Assembly (NCBI GenBank): GCA_016195045.1
Contig: JACQAJ010000008.1
Span: 1-5,946, forward strand
Origin: Candidatus Azambacteria bacterium
Lineage (GTDB): Bacteria > Patescibacteriota > Minisyncoccia > GWC2-36-17 > JACQAJ01
Length of the DNA stretch: 5,946 nucleotides
Direction: 5' to 3'
Below are positions 4,960 to 5,946 of the stretch, piece by piece. The notes below the pieces were generated by a model that saw only the letters and a list, made by a program, of their open reading frames with translations, was not told where the DNA came from and did not search any database. Made by a program: the position numbers and the translations under genes. How positions within the stretch are numbered: the first letter of the stretch is position 1; each line of letters opens with the position of its first letter.

Positions 4960-5514
4960 ATGTTTCTCTCTGACACTGATATTAAAAAAGGACTAAAAGA
5001 TGGATCGATTGTGATCAAACCCTTCAATGAAAAAAAATTAGGTTTGGTTAGTTATGATGTGACCTTAGGCAATGAGTTTGAGATCACTGAACGTTTTTGT
5101 ACAGTGGCGGTTGATCCGGTTAATAAGATCTATCCTAAGACTAAAAAAGTTAAGGTAGTTGATGGGGGAGTTTTTGTTCTTCATCCTGGTGAAACAGTTT
5201 TGGGAAAACAAAAAGAATTTATTGGGGTGGATAATAATCATCTAATTTTGCTTTCCGGTAAAAGCTCTTTGGCGCGGGCTGGTTTAGTGGTCCATAATAC
5301 GGCTATGCTTTTTAATCCGGGACATTATTTTTATCCAACTTTTGAGTTACTGAATACAAGTAGTGTGCCGATTATTCTTCGTCCGGGAATGGCCATCGCT
5401 CAACTAATTTTCGCTCGCTTAACCAGTGAAGCTAAACAAAGATATCTTGGCAAGGGTGGAGTCGGCCGATATGATGGCAAAAACTCAACCCATTTTAAAG
5501 AAGCCAAGAGATAA
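4960..5514 (+). CDS. dcd: dCTP deaminase (Dcd/dUTPase-fold family)
   Basis: Dcd deaminates dCTP to dUTP; bifunctional relatives go on to dUMP, the substrate of the neighbouring thyA. The 184-aa length is typical. Family features are YDVTLGNEF (32-40), FVLHPGETVLG (72-82), the substrate loop GKSSLAR (100-106), VVHNTA (110-115), FELLN (128-132) with the expected catalytic Glu129, and the C-terminal LRPGMAIAQLIF (140-151). Spacing between Arg106 and Glu129 matches E. coli Arg115 and Glu138. Differences stand out: Lys101 replaces the usual Arg of GRSS, Leu117 the E. coli Arg126, and Asn119 the Asp128 equivalent, the position of the dUTPase motif-3 Asp. The glycine-rich tail GKGGVGRY (164-171) probably closes over the nucleotide. 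Mono- or bifunctional action cannot be decided here. The ATG has no Shine-Dalgarno and is preceded by the heptamer hairpin; thyA follows after 58 bases. Confidence 0.88.
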   Translation: MFLSDTDIKKGLKDGSIVIKPFNEKKLGLVSYDVTLGNEFEITERFCTVAVDPVNKIYPKTKKVKVVDGGVFVLHPGETVLGKQKEFIGVDNNHLILLSGKSSLARAGLVVHNTAMLFNPGHYFYPTFELLNTSSVPIILRPGMAIAQLIFARLTSEAKQRYLGKGGVGRYDGKNSTHFKEAKR

Positions 5515-5520
5515 AAAAAA

Positions 5521-5561
5521 CTAAAAACTAAAAACTAAAAACTTTAATTTTCGGTTTTTTT
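5521..5561 (+). repeat. CTAAAAA heptamers with T-run, dcd-thyA spacer
   Basis: Three exact CTAAAAA heptamers lie at 5521-5541, beginning 7 bases after the dcd stop, with a partial fourth. The last one forms a stem, AAAAACT (5537-5543) with GGTTTTT (5553-5559), around a 9-nt loop beginning TTAATT, and ends in a 7-T run (5555-5561). The design matches the CYTH-dcd spacer: heptamers, a TTAATT loop, then a T-rich complementary arm. A weak intrinsic terminator is possible, but the stem is nearly all A-T and the genes are co-oriented. No Shine-Dalgarno for thyA is seen. Confidence 0.65.
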
Positions 5562-5572
5562 ATTTTATATCC

Positions 5573-5946
5573 ATGAAACACCCCGAGTATCAATATCTAG
5601 ATCTTTTAGAGGACATCATGAAGAATGGTTACGAAAAGAAAGAGTTTAATAGTGGTATTGCTATTAAAAGTGTTTTTGGGCGACAAATCCGTTTTGATCT
5701 TTCTCAAGGTTTTCCCTTGTTGACCACTAAAAAAGTTTTTCTTAAAGGGATTATTTATGAACTTCTCTGGTTTTTGAGGGGGGATTCTAATATTAAGTAT
5801 TTAGTCGATAATAATATTCATATTTGGGACGAATGGGCTTATAAAAATTATAAGAAATCGATGGAAAAAGGTGAGGCCGTCGAAATGGATCAAGAAAGTT
5901 TTATTAAGAAAATCGCCGAGGATTCTAATTTTGCCAATCAGTGGGG
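5573..5946 (+). CDS. thyA: Thymidylate synthase, N-terminal part (cut by window end)
   Basis: ThyA methylates dUMP to dTMP with methylene-tetrahydrofolate, releasing dihydrofolate for DHFR (folA, in this window). The first 124 codons are present and the frame is open to the edge. Clear ThyA motifs are [11 protein letters not shown] (33-43), GFPLLTTKK (46-54), [15 protein letters not shown] (63-77) and IWDEWAY (84-90). Residues 91-124 are a lysine- and acid-rich insertion with helical character that should lead into the conserved DLGPVYGKQWR region. The catalytic Cys (E. coli Cys146) is beyond the window. The dUMP-phosphate loop is unusual: where E. coli has Asp20-Arg21-Thr-Gly, this protein reads Phe25-Asn26-Ser-Gly, so the normally near-invariant Arg is absent. 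The ATG at 5573 gives a normal N-terminus but no Shine-Dalgarno precedes it. It is the third gene of the CYTH-dcd-thyA run. Confidence 0.93.
   Translation, partial: MKHPEYQYLDLLEDIMKNGYEKKEFNSGIAIKSVFGRQIRFDLSQGFPLLTTKKVFLKGIIYELLWFLRGDSNIKYLVDNNIHIWDEWAYKNYKKSMEKGEAVEMDQESFIKKIAEDSNFANQW

Noticed and set aside
5573..5946. Truncated or broken thyA
   Set aside because: The frame is open and motif-rich to the last base; truncation is due to the window edge.

Overview
The window is an AT-rich, compact bacterial segment holding six complete protein genes and the start of a seventh. No rRNA, tRNA, CRISPR array or intact mobile element is visible. The short spacers, the mix of Shine-Dalgarno and non-Shine-Dalgarno starts, and full-length but divergent housekeeping enzymes suggest a candidate-phyla-radiation (Patescibacteria-like) genome. 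That is an inference from style; there is no phylogenetic marker to confirm it. TGA is used as a stop (end of the first gene), and conserved Trp positions are TGG, so the standard bacterial code fits.

Left part (1-865): bases 1-69 hold no supportable gene. Two 24-bp direct repeats (70-117) abut a perfect 9-bp inverted repeat (119-139), whose right arm contains the -35 box of a candidate promoter. An unrecognised 156-aa gene (217-687) follows and ends in a good hairpin terminator. The spacer before galU holds a REP-like palindrome (768-807) and a run of seven-base repeats (810-865). The penultimate heptamer supplies galU's Shine-Dalgarno sequence.

Middle part (866-3674): galU (UDP-glucose synthesis, + strand) converges on pyrG (CTP synthase, - strand). 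A large stem-loop flanked by T-rich tracts lies between them and probably terminates both. Upstream of pyrG is a hairpin that overlaps its candidate -35 box.

Right part (3675-5946): folA (dihydrofolate reductase, - strand) is divergent from a co-oriented run of a CYTH-domain protein, dcd (dCTP deaminase) and thyA (thymidylate synthase, cut by the window edge). The folA and CYTH promoters overlap on opposite strands in about 65 bp, and the CYTH transcript is predicted to be leaderless or nearly so. dcd, thyA and folA form a pathway: dCTP is deaminated towards dUMP, ThyA methylates dUMP using methylene-tetrahydrofolate, and DHFR recycles the dihydrofolate. pyrG supplies CTP upstream of this, so most of the window concerns pyrimidine nucleotides. 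The CYTH-dcd and dcd-thyA spacers share a design of CTAAAAA heptamers, a TTAATT-containing loop and a T-rich complementary arm.

No clear new defence or mobile system is present. The most unusual signals are the seven-base-periodic spacers, the overlapping divergent promoters with a leaderless start, the repeat/palindrome block upstream of the orphan gene, and replacements of normally conserved active-site residues in ThyA, Dcd and DHFR.
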